Assembly (NCBI RefSeq): GCF_003382685.1
Contig: NZ_KZ859508.1
Span: forward strand, 1-64,000
Direction of reading: 5' to 3'
Length of the DNA stretch: 64,000 nucleotides
Origin: Halorussus litoreus
Lineage (GTDB): Archaea > Halobacteriota > Halobacteria > Halobacteriales > Haladaptataceae
Below the pieces are notes generated by a model. The model had not been told where the DNA came from and did not search any database. It worked only from the letters and a program-made list of their open reading frames with translations. The translations under genes and the position numbers were made by a program. This document shows, piece by piece, positions 9,323 through 18,983 of the stretch (positions are counted from its first letter, which is position 1; each line of letters begins with the position of its first letter).

Positions 9323-10618
9323 TCACCGAACCTGCTCTTCTGCTCGGCGCATCACCTCGCGCACGGGCACTCCGGCCTCCCGCGCCACGGCGGCGCAGTC
9401 GTCGTACTCGGCGCTCACGTCGTACACCTCGCCCGCGTCGCCGCTGGCGACCTTCACGGCCACCTCGTAGCGCGCGCCGTCGATGGAGACGACCGCCGAC
9501 TCCATCTCCCGGTTCGCTATCCAGCGGTGGGTCGCGCCCGTCTCGCGGACGCCGAGGGTGCCGGTCTCCTCGGCGAGTCGGCGGGCGACCGCCTCGGCGT
9601 CGTCTGGCTTGCAGATGACCTTCACGAGGTGGCCCGGCCGGGACTTCTTCATCGTGAGCGGGACCACCGAGAGGTCGCGCGCGCCCGCCTCGGCCAGCGA
9701 CTCCTGCAAGCCGCCCAGCACCTCCGGCGGCGCGTCGTCGAGGTTCGTTTCGAGGACCGCGATGTCGTCGCGGACCAGATTCCCGTCTCCGTCAGCTGAT
9801 TGCCCGATAGTCGCCCGCAGGACGTTCGGGTGGTCGGGGAAGTCGTACCCGCCAGCACCGTAGCCCGAGGCGTCGATTTTGAGGGACGGCAGCGTTTCGA
9901 CGCCCGCCGCGAAGTGCGCGAGGATGGCCGCGCCGGTGGGCGTGAGCAGTTCGGCCTCGACGGGACCGCCGCGCAGTCGCCAGTCGGCGCGCTCGGCGAT
10001 CTCCACGACTGCGGGCGTCGGAACCGGATACGTCCCGTGGCTCATCTCGACCGTGCCACCGCCGGTCGCGAGCGGAGTGGTAACGACTCGCTCAGGGTCG
10101 AGGTCCGCCAGCAGGAGCGCCGCGCCGACCACGTCCGCGATGGCGTCGTCCGCGCCGACCTCGTGGAAGTGCGTCGCGTCGAGGTCGGTGCCGTGGACGC
10201 TCGCCTCGGCCTCGCCGAGCAGTTCGAAAATCGCGAGCGCGTCTTCTTCGACGCTTTCGGGCAGGTCCATCGACTCGACGATCTCGACCACTTCGGGATA
10301 CGTTCGCTGGGGGCCGGCCCCTTCGGCGTGAGTGTGGTCGTGCGAGTGGTCGGACTCGTCGGCGTGCGAGTGGTCGGACTCGTCGGCGTGCGAGTGGTCG
10401 TCTTCGGCTGTCTCTTCGTCTCTGGCGGCTTCGCTCAGCAGGACCGAGACGGTCGTCGCCGAGATGCCGTTCTTCGTGGTCGCCCCGACAGCGTAGCGCA
10501 CGCGCAGGGCGTCTTCGACCGGGGCGAGCGCGTCGCGGTCCGCGCCGGCGGCGAGCAGGGTCGCGAGTATCATGTCCCCGCTCGCGCCCATCCGGCCGTC
10601 GAAGGCGAGTACGTTCAT
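9323..10618 (-). CDS. larC: Nickel-pincer cofactor biosynthesis protein LarC
   Basis: 431 residues from the ATG at 10618 (MNVLAFDGRMGASGDM). LarC inserts nickel into the pyridinium dithiolate precursor to make the pincer cofactor of lactate racemase and related enzymes. The N-terminal DUF111 start and 'ATHFHEVGADDAIADVVG' fit the family. Residues ~75-99 form a His/Asp/Glu loop (DHSHADES repeats), a common metal-binding insertion. In Lactobacillus larC is split and joined by a frameshift; here one frame covers the whole protein. LarB and LarE are not in the window. Confidence 0.9.
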   Translation of the reverse strand: MNVLAFDGRMGASGDMILATLLAAGADRDALAPVEDALRVRYAVGATTKNGISATTVSVLLSEAARDEETAEDDHSHADESDHSHADESDHSHDHTHAEGAGPQRTYPEVVEIVESMDLPESVEEDALAIFELLGEAEASVHGTDLDATHFHEVGADDAIADVVGAALLLADLDPERVVTTPLATGGGTVEMSHGTYPVPTPAVVEIAERADWRLRGGPVEAELLTPTGAAILAHFAAGVETLPSLKIDASGYGAGGYDFPDHPNVLRATIGQSADGDGNLVRDDIAVLETNLDDAPPEVLGGLQESLAEAGARDLSVVPLTMKKSRPGHLVKVICKPDDAEAVARRLAEETGTLGVRETGATHRWIANREMESAVVSIDGARYEVAVKVASGDAGEVYDVSAEYDDCAAVAREAGVPVREVMRRAEEQVR

Positions 10619-10686
10619 ACGCCCTCTCGGACGCGTCGGGCGAAAAATGCACGGGTCGAGCCGAGCAGCAGGATCGAGTGGGTTGC

Positions 10687-11283
10687 TCACTCGGTCGAGT
10701 TCGTCGACAGCGGATCGACCGTCACCACGTCGACGCTCACGCCGGCACCCGCACCGGTCTCTCGCTGCTCGACGGTCTTGGCGCTGTAGACGCCCGAGAC
10801 ACCGATTCGGCGCTCGGTCCGAATCGTGACGAACCCGTCGAGGAACTGTGAGCCCGCGACCTCGTCACCGAACAGACCGACGATATCCTGGCAGCTGAGC
10901 TTCGTCGACTGGCGTGGTTCGAGCACCAACTCCGTGGGATTCGACACCTCGCCGGCGAAGCCACCGCCGACGGCGATCGACCCCTGTACGGAGATGCGCA
11001 GCTCCTCGTTCGTCGGGTTCACGAGGTTGATCGTCGTCGCGTAGTTACCGGGCTTGACCGGTGGCTCCTCGGCGGCCGGACGCAGATGCGCGTCTACCCC
11101 TTCGTTCGGGCCCGCGATGGAACCACAGACGAACTTTGCCGGGTAGGCGAAGCCTTCGGACGCGGTCGCCGCCGTCTCCGCGTGGCCGATCTCCGATTCG
11201 AGGAGTGGGAGACCGACCACGATCGATGCCGAGAGTACCAGTACTGCCGTCGCCGTCACGAGTAGTTTTCGTTTGCGGGTCAT
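10687..11283 (-). CDS. Secreted protein of unknown function
   Basis: 198 residues. The N-terminus has Lys/Arg residues (MTRKRK) then a single hydrophobic helix of ~20 residues, a Sec signal or membrane anchor. The rest is predicted beta-rich, with two well separated Cys that could pair (in KFVCGSIAG and LSCQDIVG). I do not recognise the family. It ends 68 bases upstream of larC in the same direction. Confidence 0.6.
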   Translation of the reverse strand: MTRKRKLLVTATAVLVLSASIVVGLPLLESEIGHAETAATASEGFAYPAKFVCGSIAGPNEGVDAHLRPAAEEPPVKPGNYATTINLVNPTNEELRISVQGSIAVGGGFAGEVSNPTELVLEPRQSTKLSCQDIVGLFGDEVAGSQFLDGFVTIRTERRIGVSGVYSAKTVEQRETGAGAGVSVDVVTVDPLSTNSTE

Positions 11284-11660
11284 CGTTGGAACCCATAATT
11301 AGTTATAACTCTTTCTCATATATATTTTTTCTAGCTTACTAGAAATTTAACTCCTCTCCCCGCTTTACCGTCGGAAATCGCCGAACCGGTGGGGATCGGT
11401 AGACAGTCGGAAACCGGTGAACTGGCGGGAATCGGTGAGCACTACCACGTGCAGCCGACCGGAAGACGGTGGTCTTCCACGCGGACCGATTGGAATCACG
11501 GGAGACCAAACGGCTTTGTAGCGCGAAACCGTATCTCGGACCATCGCATGCGCCCCGCCGAAACGACGCCGTCTGCCCGCCGTGAGGACGAATCCCCCGG
11601 TAGCAAAGGACTTATCCTTCGCGGGCGCGGACCGACAAACAATCCCCGTATCTCCGAATC
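11284..11660. other. Intergenic region upstream of cdc48
   Basis: 377 bases without a convincing gene. It holds an AT-rich segment (about 11297-11350) with an inverted repeat TTTCTAG-ctta-CTAGAAA at 11328-11345, near the divergent secreted-protein promoter. Close to cdc48, GGACTTATCCTT at about 11608 is a plausible TATA region. Confidence 0.5.
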
Positions 11661-13886
11661 ATGAACGAAGTCCAACTAGAGGTCGCCAAGGCGTACCCGA
11701 ACGACTCGGGCCGCGGTATCGCCCGTCTCGACCCGGACACGCTGTTGCATCTGAAGCTGAGTCCGGGCGACATCATCGAGATCGACGGCGGAGACACCAC
11801 CGCGGCGAAGGTGTGGCGCGCGGACCGTCAGGACTGGAACACTGACACGGTCCGCATCGACGGGTTCACCCGCCAGAACGCCGACGTGGGTATCGGCGAG
11901 CGCGTCGAGATCCGGAAGGCCGAGGCCGAGAAGGCCGACAAGCTGGTGCTCGCGCCGCCCGAGGAGGCCAGCGTCCAGTTCGGCTCCGACGCGGCCGGGA
12001 TGGTCAAGCGCCAGATCCTCAAGCGTCCAGTGGTCGAGCGCGACATCGTCCCCGTGATGTCCTCGACCAACCACCCGTTCATGCGCTCGCCCGGGCAGGC
12101 CATCCCGCTCATCGCGGTCGAGACCGAGCCCGAGGGCGTCTGTCTCATCACCGAGGACACCGACGTCGAGTTGCGTGAGGAGCCCATCTCGGGCTTCGAG
12201 AAGACCGGCGGCGGCATCACCTACGAGGACATCGGCGGACTCGAAAACGAGATCCAGCGCGTCCGGGAGATGGTCGAACTCCCGATGAAACATCCCCAGA
12301 TCTTCAAGAAGTTGGGAATCGAGCCCCCGCAGGGCGTCCTCCTCCACGGCCCGCCCGGCACCGGGAAGACCCTGCTCGCGAAAGCGGTCGCCAACGAGAC
12401 CTCCGCGAGCTTCTTCTCCATCGCGGGCCCGGAGATCATCTCGAAGTACTACGGCGAGAGCGAACAGCAGCTCCGGGAGATCTTCGAGGACGCCACCGAG
12501 GAGTCGCCCTCCATCATCTTCATCGACGAACTCGACTCCATCGCGCCCAAGCGCGAGGACGTGACCGGCGAGGTCGAGCGCCGCGTCGTTGCACAACTGC
12601 TCACGATGATGGACGGCCTCGAATCGCGCGGACAGGTCATCGTCATCGCCGCCACGAATCGGGTCGATTCCGTGGACCCCGCACTCCGGCGTCCCGGCCG
12701 GTTCGACCGCGAGATCGAGATCGGCGTTCCGGACGAGACGGGCCGCGAGGAGATCCTCCAGATCCACACTCGCGGAATGCCCCTCTCGGACGACGTGGCG
12801 CTGGACTCGCTGGCCAACGACACCCACGGCTTCGTCGGCGCGGACATCGAGAGTCTGACCAAGGAGGCCGCGATGAAGGCGCTCCGGCGCTACCTCCCCG
12901 AGATCGATCTCGACGAGGAGGACATCCCGCCGAGCCTCATCGACCGGATGATCGTCAAGCGTCAGGACTTCAACGGCGCGCTGAACGAGGTCGAGCCCTC
13001 CGCGATGCGCGAGGTGCTCGTCGAACTGCCGAAAATCTCGTGGGACGACGTCGGCGGGCTCGAAGAGGCCAAAGATCAGGTCCAGGAGAGCGTCGAGTGG
13101 CCACTCTCCTCGCCCGAGAAGTTCCAGCGGCTGGGCATCAGCCCGCCGAGCGGCGTCCTGCTGTACGGCCCGCCCGGCACCGGCAAGACCCTGATGGCGA
13201 AGGCGGTCGCCAACGAGACCAACGCCAACTTCATCTCGGTTCGGGGACCACAGCTCCTCTCGAAGTGGGTCGGCGAGTCCGAGAAGGCCATCCGCCAGAC
13301 GTTCCGGAAGGCCCGGCAGGTCTCCCCGACCGTCATCTTCTTCGACGAGCTCGACAGCCTCGCGCCATCGCGCAGTCAGGAGATGGGCAGTAACGTCTCC
13401 GAGCGCGTGGTCAACCAGCTCCTCACCGAACTTGACGGACTCGAAGAGAAGGGCGACGTGATGGTCATCGGCGCGACCAACCGCCCGGACATGATCGACC
13501 CCGCGCTCATCCGCTCGGGCCGGTTCGACCGCCTCGTGATGATCGGCCAGCCCGACGAGGAGGGCCGCGAGCAGATCCTCAAGATCCACACGGACGACAC
13601 GCCGCTGTCGCCCGACGTGAGCCTGCGCGAACTCGCCGAAATAACCGACGGCTACGTCGGCAGCGACCTCGAATCCATCGCCCGCGAGGCCGCCATCGAG
13701 GCACTCCGCGAGGACGACGACGCCACCGAGGTCGGCATGAGCCACTTCCGGCAGGCGATGGAGAACGTGCGCCCGACCATCACCGACGACTTGCTCGACT
13801 ACTACGAGCAGATGGAAGAGGAGTTCAAGGGCGGCTCGTCGAGCCCCCAGCAGGGCCGGCGCGGCGGCCGCATCGGCTTCCAGTAG
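11661..13886 (+). CDS. cdc48: CDC48/p97 (VAT) AAA ATPase
   Basis: 741 residues. CDC48 is a hexameric unfoldase that extracts and unfolds proteins, often for the proteasome. The N domain (double-psi barrel plus beta-clam) covers about 1-180. AAA domain D1 has Walker A at about 230-237 (GPPGTGKT) and Walker B '[11 protein letters not shown]'. D2 has Walker A at about 503-510 and '[11 protein letters not shown]', with arginine-finger segments 'RRPGRFD' and 'RSGRFD'. The C-terminal tail is short and basic. Transcribed alone; the proteasome subunits in this window lie 31 kb away. Confidence 0.97.
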   Translation: MNEVQLEVAKAYPNDSGRGIARLDPDTLLHLKLSPGDIIEIDGGDTTAAKVWRADRQDWNTDTVRIDGFTRQNADVGIGERVEIRKAEAEKADKLVLAPPEEASVQFGSDAAGMVKRQILKRPVVERDIVPVMSSTNHPFMRSPGQAIPLIAVETEPEGVCLITEDTDVELREEPISGFEKTGGGITYEDIGGLENEIQRVREMVELPMKHPQIFKKLGIEPPQGVLLHGPPGTGKTLLAKAVANETSASFFSIAGPEIISKYYGESEQQLREIFEDATEESPSIIFIDELDSIAPKREDVTGEVERRVVAQLLTMMDGLESRGQVIVIAATNRVDSVDPALRRPGRFDREIEIGVPDETGREEILQIHTRGMPLSDDVALDSLANDTHGFVGADIESLTKEAAMKALRRYLPEIDLDEEDIPPSLIDRMIVKRQDFNGALNEVEPSAMREVLVELPKISWDDVGGLEEAKDQVQESVEWPLSSPEKFQRLGISPPSGVLLYGPPGTGKTLMAKAVANETNANFISVRGPQLLSKWVGESEKAIRQTFRKARQVSPTVIFFDELDSLAPSRSQEMGSNVSERVVNQLLTELDGLEEKGDVMVIGATNRPDMIDPALIRSGRFDRLVMIGQPDEEGREQILKIHTDDTPLSPDVSLRELAEITDGYVGSDLESIAREAAIEALREDDDATEVGMSHFRQAMENVRPTITDDLLDYYEQMEEEFKGGSSSPQQGRRGGRIGFQ

Positions 13887-14080
13887 CGACCTGAACCGCA
13901 CTCGACTGTCCATTTTCGGCAGCGACCGACTGTTTTTGCGGGGATTCGTGACGCGATGAGCGAGGCAGTGCTCAGATAAGCCTGACTTCCCTCCAAGTTT
14001 CGGCTGGTGAATCTAGCGGCATCCCTGGCGTCTGCGGGAGCGGAGCGACCGCAGGCTCGGAAGAGCGTGCTCTTCCCGCG

Positions 14081-14332
14081 GACTGAAAGGGCGAGGGCGT
14101 TCGCGTTCTACTTGGTCGTCTCAGCGTGGCCCTATGCGGCGCGCGCAGAACTGCGCGCGCCGCATATCCCGCTGAGCGACCGTCACGCGAGCGGTGCGCG
14201 GCGCAACGCGCCGCGATGTGCGAGCGGCGGAGCCGCGAGCCAAGCGAGCGTGACCTCGGAAGTCGCAGCCCGCGCAGGCCGAAGGCCGAGCAGGACCGTC
14301 TTCCGGTGGCGAACGCCCGAGGGCTTTCGAAG
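14081..14332 (+). repeat. Dispersed repeat family 2, copy 1
   Basis: This 250-base stretch begins with ACTGAAAGGG, contains TGGTCGTCTCAGCG and GCTGAGCGACCG, and ends with GAGGGCTTTCGAA. A second copy in reverse orientation lies at 28081-28262 with the same order of blocks. The two 'CTCAGCG/GCTGAGC' parts are complementary and can form a long stem. It fills most of the 530-base gap between cdc48 and the Nif3-like gene, where no coding gene is seen. Confidence 0.7.
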
Positions 14333-14419
14333 ATGTCTCGCCGGAATCAACTGCGTAACTGACCACTACCCTCGTGCGAGAACCGGAGATACAAACCCCT
14401 CCCGCCCGCAGTGGCGAGT

Positions 14420-15208
14420 ATGGACCTCGCCGAACTCGTCAGCCGGTACGACGACCGCCTGCGAACCGACGACTTCGCCGATTTGGACGCCAGCGCGAAC
14501 GGCCTGCAGGTCGGCCCCGACGGCAGCGGGGGCGACCCGGATACCTCCGAGGTCGACACCGTCGCGTTCGCGGTCGACGCCGCCGAGCAGACCGTCGAGG
14601 CCGCGGCCGACCGCGGTGCCGACCTGCTGGTGACCCACCACGGCGTCTCGTGGGGTGGCATCGAGCGCGTGACCGGCCGGCAGTACGGCCGCATCGCGCC
14701 GCTGATCGAGCACGACGTGGCGCTGTACGTCTCCCACCTGCCGCTCGACGCTCACCCGGAGTTGGGCAACGCCGCGGGGCTGGCGGACCTCCTCGGCCTC
14801 GAAGACCGCGAACCCTTCGGCGAGCTGGGTCCCGAGCACATCGGCCAGTGCGGCCGCGCGCCCGAGCCCGTGCCGACCGACCGCGTGCGCGAGACGCTCG
14901 AATCTGAACTCGACCACTTCGGTCAGGGCGTCCGCGTGCTCGACTTCGGCCCGGAGGAACTGGAGGACATCGCGGTCCTCACCGGCAGCGGCGCGGACTG
15001 GCTCGACGAGGCGGTCCGGACAGACGTGGACGCCCTCGTGACCGGCGAGGGCAAGGGGAAGGTGTACCACGAGGCCCGAGAGGCCGGGCTGACTGTCATT
15101 CTCGCAGGACACTACGCCACCGAGACGTTCGGCGTGCGGTCGTTGCAGACGCTCGCGGAGGAGTGGGGACTGGAGACGACGTATATCGACGCGCCGACCG
15201 GGCTCTGA
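14420..15208 (+). CDS. Nif3-like dinuclear metal centre protein
   Basis: 262 residues from the ATG at 14420, preferred over the GTG nine bases earlier because of the upstream box near 14391 (GATACAAA). Family motifs: 'DLLVTHHGVSWGG' (metal-binding HH), 'HLPLDAHPELGNA', and near the C-terminus 'ILAGHYATETFGV'. These residues bind two metal ions in a toroidal hexamer. The biochemical role of the Nif3/DUF34 family is unsettled, with GTP cyclohydrolase-like and other activities proposed. Confidence 0.9.
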   Translation: MDLAELVSRYDDRLRTDDFADLDASANGLQVGPDGSGGDPDTSEVDTVAFAVDAAEQTVEAAADRGADLLVTHHGVSWGGIERVTGRQYGRIAPLIEHDVALYVSHLPLDAHPELGNAAGLADLLGLEDREPFGELGPEHIGQCGRAPEPVPTDRVRETLESELDHFGQGVRVLDFGPEELEDIAVLTGSGADWLDEAVRTDVDALVTGEGKGKVYHEAREAGLTVILAGHYATETFGVRSLQTLAEEWGLETTYIDAPTGL

Positions 15209-15407
15209 GCGACGGCGGAACACGCCGCAGGATTCCATCATGCCCGAACTCCGCGACACCTACCACGCCGCGCTCCAGCACGGCCACGTCACGCCCGACG
15301 AACTCGTCCCGAACGACCGCGTCGAGTACGTTCTGGACGGTCGGCTCTTCCGATTCGCCGATGCCGGTCAGTCGATAGATGCCGTCTTCGCTCCCGACGA
15401 CGAGCAT
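15096..15407 (-). other. Possible gene remnant opposite the Nif3 3' end
   Basis: A minus-strand open frame begins MLVVGSEDGIYRLTG, which recalls the first blade of haloarchaeal beta-propeller proteins. After about 60 residues it turns into antisense of the Nif3-like gene. If real it is a truncated relic. A plus-strand frame at 15240-15437 is equally open, so neither is secure. The stretch from 15209 to 15559 otherwise holds nothing I recognise. Confidence 0.25.
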
Positions 15408-15559
15408 TCGCGGACAGTTCGGAGAGTGGGCGGGTAGGTGTTCGCTGGAGCCAGTTTTGTAGCGGTGTTGTTATTTCCTCTCGGCGCGATGCGGAACGAC
15501 GGCCATCGCCCGTTTCGGAAAAGGGAACTATTAAAAAGCCTCCGGCGAATCTTGAATCA

Positions 15560-15743
15560 CGTGTCCGTCGGGTTTCAACAACCCCGGAGGTTGCCGGAGC
15601 AACGGTCACGCGACGGTTCTCGACGGACACGGGCCGCGGCCAACCGGCCCCGACAGCCGACCCTCGGGTGCGGCTAATTGAACCGCCGCTGGCGCTCGAC
15701 CGCCGTCACGCGGGCCCCCGCGGTAGTTGGCAGCACCGTTTTT
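15560..15743 (+). ncRNA. Candidate structured noncoding RNA
   Basis: A TATA-like ATTAAAAAG at about 15529-15537 lies about 27 bases before a perfect 11-bp stem (15560-15570 with 15621-15631). That stem encloses two hairpins: GGTT/AACC at 15571-15583, and GTTGC-CGGA-GCAAC at 15590-15603. Further hairpins follow: GGCCG/CGGCC at 15632-15649, AGCCG/CGGCT at 15655-15675, GGCG/CGCC at 15691-15704, and CGCGGG/CCCGCG at 15709-15722. The region ends in TTTTT at 15739-15743, a plausible archaeal terminator. It lacks the conserved elements of RNase P RNA and SRP RNA. An alternative is a structured leader of the downstream transducer gene. Confidence 0.45.
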
Positions 15744-15774
15744 GAGAGATCCGGCAAGAACGGCCCTGATTATC

Positions 15775-15789
15775 ACTCGTGATACGAGT
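15775..15789. promoter_or_regulatory. Palindromic operator-like site before htrII
   Basis: ACTCGT-gat-ACGAGT is a perfect 6-3-6 inverted repeat, about 50 bases before the transducer start codon and close to a TATA-like CTTATC at about 15796. It could bind a dimeric regulator of the photosensory operon; no binding protein can be named. Confidence 0.4.
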
Positions 15790-15839
15790 ACCGAGACTTA
15801 TCTCGATTGCGTACATATCCGCGCCCGGGAAAAACCATC

Positions 15840-18164
15840 ATGGGAGGACAACGGCCGTTCGCGGAGCGAGTCAAAGGGAGCTACGCAGTCAAGCTCGCGG
15901 TCGCGCTGCTTTCCGTCGTTGCACTCACGGTCGCAGTCGGAGTAGTGGTGCAGGCCCAGACCGCCGAGCAACTGCGAACCGACGTACAGGAGGAGTTGAC
16001 CACCCTGTCGGAGTCGCGCGCCGAGAGCCTCGACACCTGGTCGACGAGCGTAAAGTCCCAGGCGCGGATGACCTCGACCCATCCGTACGTCCAGGACGCC
16101 GACACCGACCGCTTTCGGGACTACGCGCGCGGACTGGTAGACGACGGCACGGTCCCGGAGGGCGTCGCCGCCGTCCACTACTACGACGCCGACGAGCAGG
16201 AGATCATCGCGAGTTCGGACGCTCGGATGGAGGGAGTCGACCCCGCTGAGCAAGGGGCGGCGTTCGCCGAGGACCCGCCGTCGTTCGACGGCGCGAGCGA
16301 CGTGTACGTCTCCGAGCCGTTCGAGGTGCCGGTCGTGGAGTTCCCGGTCGTCGCGGTGATCTCGCCGGTTCCCGACCAGCCGAATAAGCAGATCATCTAC
16401 ATGGTGAACATCGAGAAGCGCACCCAGTCGTTCACTCAGGGGATGACCGGCGGGAAGACCGTGGTCCTCGACTCGGAGGGTCGGTACATCGCACACCCCA
16501 ACGCCAGCAAACTGCTGACCGAACACCACGGCGGCGCGGACGCTCCCGCCGTCCGGCGGGGCCTCGCGGGCGAGTCCGGATTCATGGAGATGGACGGCGG
16601 GACGTTGATGGGGTACGCGCCGATGGAGACGACCGACTGGGTGGTCGTCGTCCACGTGCCGAAGAGCGAGGCGTACGCGCTCGGCACGACCGTCACCTCC
16701 AACATTCTCGGCCTCATCCTGATCGCGGTCGTCAGCCTCGCGCTGGTCGGTGTGACCGTCGGTAGCAACACGCTCATCTCGCTACGCCAACTCTCGGCGA
16801 AGGCCGACGCGATGGGCGACGGCGATCTCGACGTGAACCTCGAGACGGGCCGAAGCGACGAGTTCGGCACGCTGTACGGGTCGTTCGCCCGGATGCGCGA
16901 CTCGCTGCGCGAGCAGATCTCGGAGGCCCGGACCGCCCGCGAGGAGGCGGAAGCCGCACGCGAGGAGACCGAAGACGCCCGACGGGAGGCCGAGACTCGC
17001 CGGGAGGAGGCCGAAGCCCTCTCGGACCACCTCGAAACCAAGGCGACCCACTACGAGGAGGTCATGAACGAGGTCGCCGACGGCGATCTCACCCTCCGGG
17101 TCGACCCCGAGAGCCGGAGCGAGGCGATGGTCGCCATCGGCGAGTCGCTCAACGAGATGCTCGTGGACATCGAGCGCACCGTGGCGAACGTCAAGCGGTT
17201 CTCGGCGCACGTCTCCAACGCGGTCGGCGAGGTCGAGGGGAGCGCCCAGACGGTGATGGAGACCGGCGAGGAGGTCAACGACTCCGTCTCGGAGATATCG
17301 GACGGCGCGGCCCGCCAGACCGACCGGCTCGGCGAGGTGGCCGACGAGATGAACACCCTGTCGTCCAGCGCCGAGGAGATCGCGGCCACCGTCGGCGACG
17401 TGGCCGCGACCTCCGAGCAGGCGGCCGCGGCCGGCGAACTCGGCCGGGAGGCCGCCGAGGAGGCGCTCTCCGAGATGGACGCCATCGAGGCGGTCACCGA
17501 GCGGACCGCGGCCCAGATCGAGGAACTCGACGAGGAGATGGCGGCGATCAGCGAGATCGTCGAGGTCATCACCGACATCGCCGAGCAGACGAACATGCTC
17601 GCGCTCAACGCGTCCATCGAAGCCGCTCGAACCGACGGCGACGGCGACGGGTTCGCGGTCGTCGCCGACGAGGTGAAAGCGCTCGCCGAGAAGACCAAGG
17701 ACGAGGCGGCCGAGATCGAGGGCCGCATCGACGACGTTCAGTCCAAGACGTCCGAATCGGTCGAGGGGATGGCCGAGACGAGCGAACGGATCAGCGCCGG
17801 TGTCGACACCGTCGAGGGAGCCATCGACGCCCTCGAAGAGATCGCCGAGTACGCCGAGGAGACCGACGCGAGCATTCAGGAGATACAGGCGGCGACCGAA
17901 TCGCAGGCGGAGTCCGCGAGCACCGTGGTCGAGATGGTAGACGAAGTCGCCGCCATCAGCGAGGAGACGACCAGTCAGGCCGAGTCCGTCTCCGAGGCCG
18001 CGGACGAGCAGACCCGGACCCTCGCCTCGGTCCGGGAGGACGCCGACGACCTCGCCGAGCGAGCCGCCGAACTGTCGCGCCTGCTCGACGACTTCCGCGT
18101 CGCGCAGGGCGCCGGGCCGATGGACGACTCCGACTTCGAGGCCGCGGAGGTGACCGACGCGTGA
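15840..18164 (+). CDS. htrII: Halobacterial transducer of sensory rhodopsin II (HtrII-type)
   Basis: 774 residues from the ATG at 15840. TM1 is at about 16-38, then an extracellular sensor domain of ~240 residues (Cache-like; contains SAESLDTW-like and HPNASKLL segments), TM2 at about 284-306, two HAMP segments joined by a long coiled coil, and the cytoplasmic signalling hairpin whose tip ([16 protein letters not shown]) is near residue 580. It relays light signals from the rhodopsin to CheA/CheW. The extracellular domain suggests it may also sense a chemical, as Halobacterium HtrII senses serine. Its stop overlaps the sopII start, so the two are translationally coupled. Confidence 0.9.
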   Translation: MGGQRPFAERVKGSYAVKLAVALLSVVALTVAVGVVVQAQTAEQLRTDVQEELTTLSESRAESLDTWSTSVKSQARMTSTHPYVQDADTDRFRDYARGLVDDGTVPEGVAAVHYYDADEQEIIASSDARMEGVDPAEQGAAFAEDPPSFDGASDVYVSEPFEVPVVEFPVVAVISPVPDQPNKQIIYMVNIEKRTQSFTQGMTGGKTVVLDSEGRYIAHPNASKLLTEHHGGADAPAVRRGLAGESGFMEMDGGTLMGYAPMETTDWVVVVHVPKSEAYALGTTVTSNILGLILIAVVSLALVGVTVGSNTLISLRQLSAKADAMGDGDLDVNLETGRSDEFGTLYGSFARMRDSLREQISEARTAREEAEAAREETEDARREAETRREEAEALSDHLETKATHYEEVMNEVADGDLTLRVDPESRSEAMVAIGESLNEMLVDIERTVANVKRFSAHVSNAVGEVEGSAQTVMETGEEVNDSVSEISDGAARQTDRLGEVADEMNTLSSSAEEIAATVGDVAATSEQAAAAGELGREAAEEALSEMDAIEAVTERTAAQIEELDEEMAAISEIVEVITDIAEQTNMLALNASIEAARTDGDGDGFAVVADEVKALAEKTKDEAAEIEGRIDDVQSKTSESVEGMAETSERISAGVDTVEGAIDALEEIAEYAEETDASIQEIQAATESQAESASTVVEMVDEVAAISEETTSQAESVSEAADEQTRTLASVREDADDLAERAAELSRLLDDFRVAQGAGPMDDSDFEAAEVTDA

Positions 18165-18880
18165 TGGACCTCACGTCGCTGTGGTTCACGCTGGGAACGC
18201 TCGGCATGGCTGTCGGCACCGCGTTCCCCCTCTGGCGGCTACTCGCCGAGGGCCGCTACGCCAAATACTACGCAGTCCTCGCGACGATCACCGGGGTCGC
18301 GACGGTCGCGTACCTCTCGATGGCACTCGGAGTGGGCGAGATCGAAGTCGGTGGCGCGTCGCTGTTCCTGCCGCGGTACCTCGACTGGCTGATCACGACG
18401 CCACTGCTGGTGTTGTACCTCGGCATGCTCTGTCGGCCCGAACGGCGGGTGTACCTCGCGCTGGTGGTCGTCGATGTGGTCATCATCGCCTCGGGCGTGG
18501 TCGCGGGGGTCCTCCCGGGAGAGTACGGCTACGCCGCGTATCTGGTCGGCTGCGTGGCCTACGTCGGACTCCTTTACCTCCTGCTGTCGGTGCTGCCACG
18601 ACAGTCCACGCTCCAGGGCGACCGGATGGACGCCGTGTTCACCAAGCTGCGGAACCTGACCGTCGTCCTCTGGACGCTGTACCCCGTGGTATGGCTGCTC
18701 GGGCCGCTCGGCGTCGGACTGCTCCAGTCCGGCACCGAGATCATGGTCGTCACGTATCTCGATCTCATCAGCAAGGTCGGATTCGTCACAATGGCGGTCA
18801 ACGGCGCTGACGCCCTCGACGTCGTCACCGGCGACGACCGTTCGCTCGACGCGCCCGGCGGGGTATCGGTCTCGGACTAA
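18164..18880 (+). CDS. sopII: Sensory rhodopsin II
   Basis: 238 residues from the ATG at 18164, overlapping the htrII stop by one base. Seven membrane helices are present. Helix C reads RYLDWLITTPLL, giving the Schiff-base counterion Asp, and the proton-donor position of bacteriorhodopsin (Asp96) is Tyr, as expected for a sensor rather than a pump. Helix F has the LYPVVW tyrosine used in SRII signalling. Helix G is YLDLISKVGF, with the retinal Lys. The residue before the Lys is Ser, where Natronomonas SRII has Thr204. Blue-light repellent receptor by family. Confidence 0.95.
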   Translation: MDLTSLWFTLGTLGMAVGTAFPLWRLLAEGRYAKYYAVLATITGVATVAYLSMALGVGEIEVGGASLFLPRYLDWLITTPLLVLYLGMLCRPERRVYLALVVVDVVIIASGVVAGVLPGEYGYAAYLVGCVAYVGLLYLLLSVLPRQSTLQGDRMDAVFTKLRNLTVVLWTLYPVVWLLGPLGVGLLQSGTEIMVVTYLDLISKVGFVTMAVNGADALDVVTGDDRSLDAPGGVSVSD

Positions 18881-18983
18881 GTCCTCCTGCGTCGGGTCTT
18901 CCATTATCGCGGTAGATCCCCGTTATCGCGCCAAGTCGTCCCGTACCGTGGCGTTCAAATCGCTGGGACGACCACGATGACAC

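Noticed and set aside
11676-13913. 745-codon frame opposite cdc48
   Set aside because: It mirrors the cdc48 codons and has no homology-like motif; an artefact of codon bias.
15240-15437. 65-codon plus-strand frame after the Nif3-like gene
   Set aside because: It mirrors a minus-strand frame of equal quality and has no promoter or recognisable domain; neither is secure.
15570-15590. GTTTCAACAACCCC resembles part of a CRISPR repeat
   Set aside because: It occurs once, with no second copy or spacers, and belongs to a hairpin of the candidate RNA.
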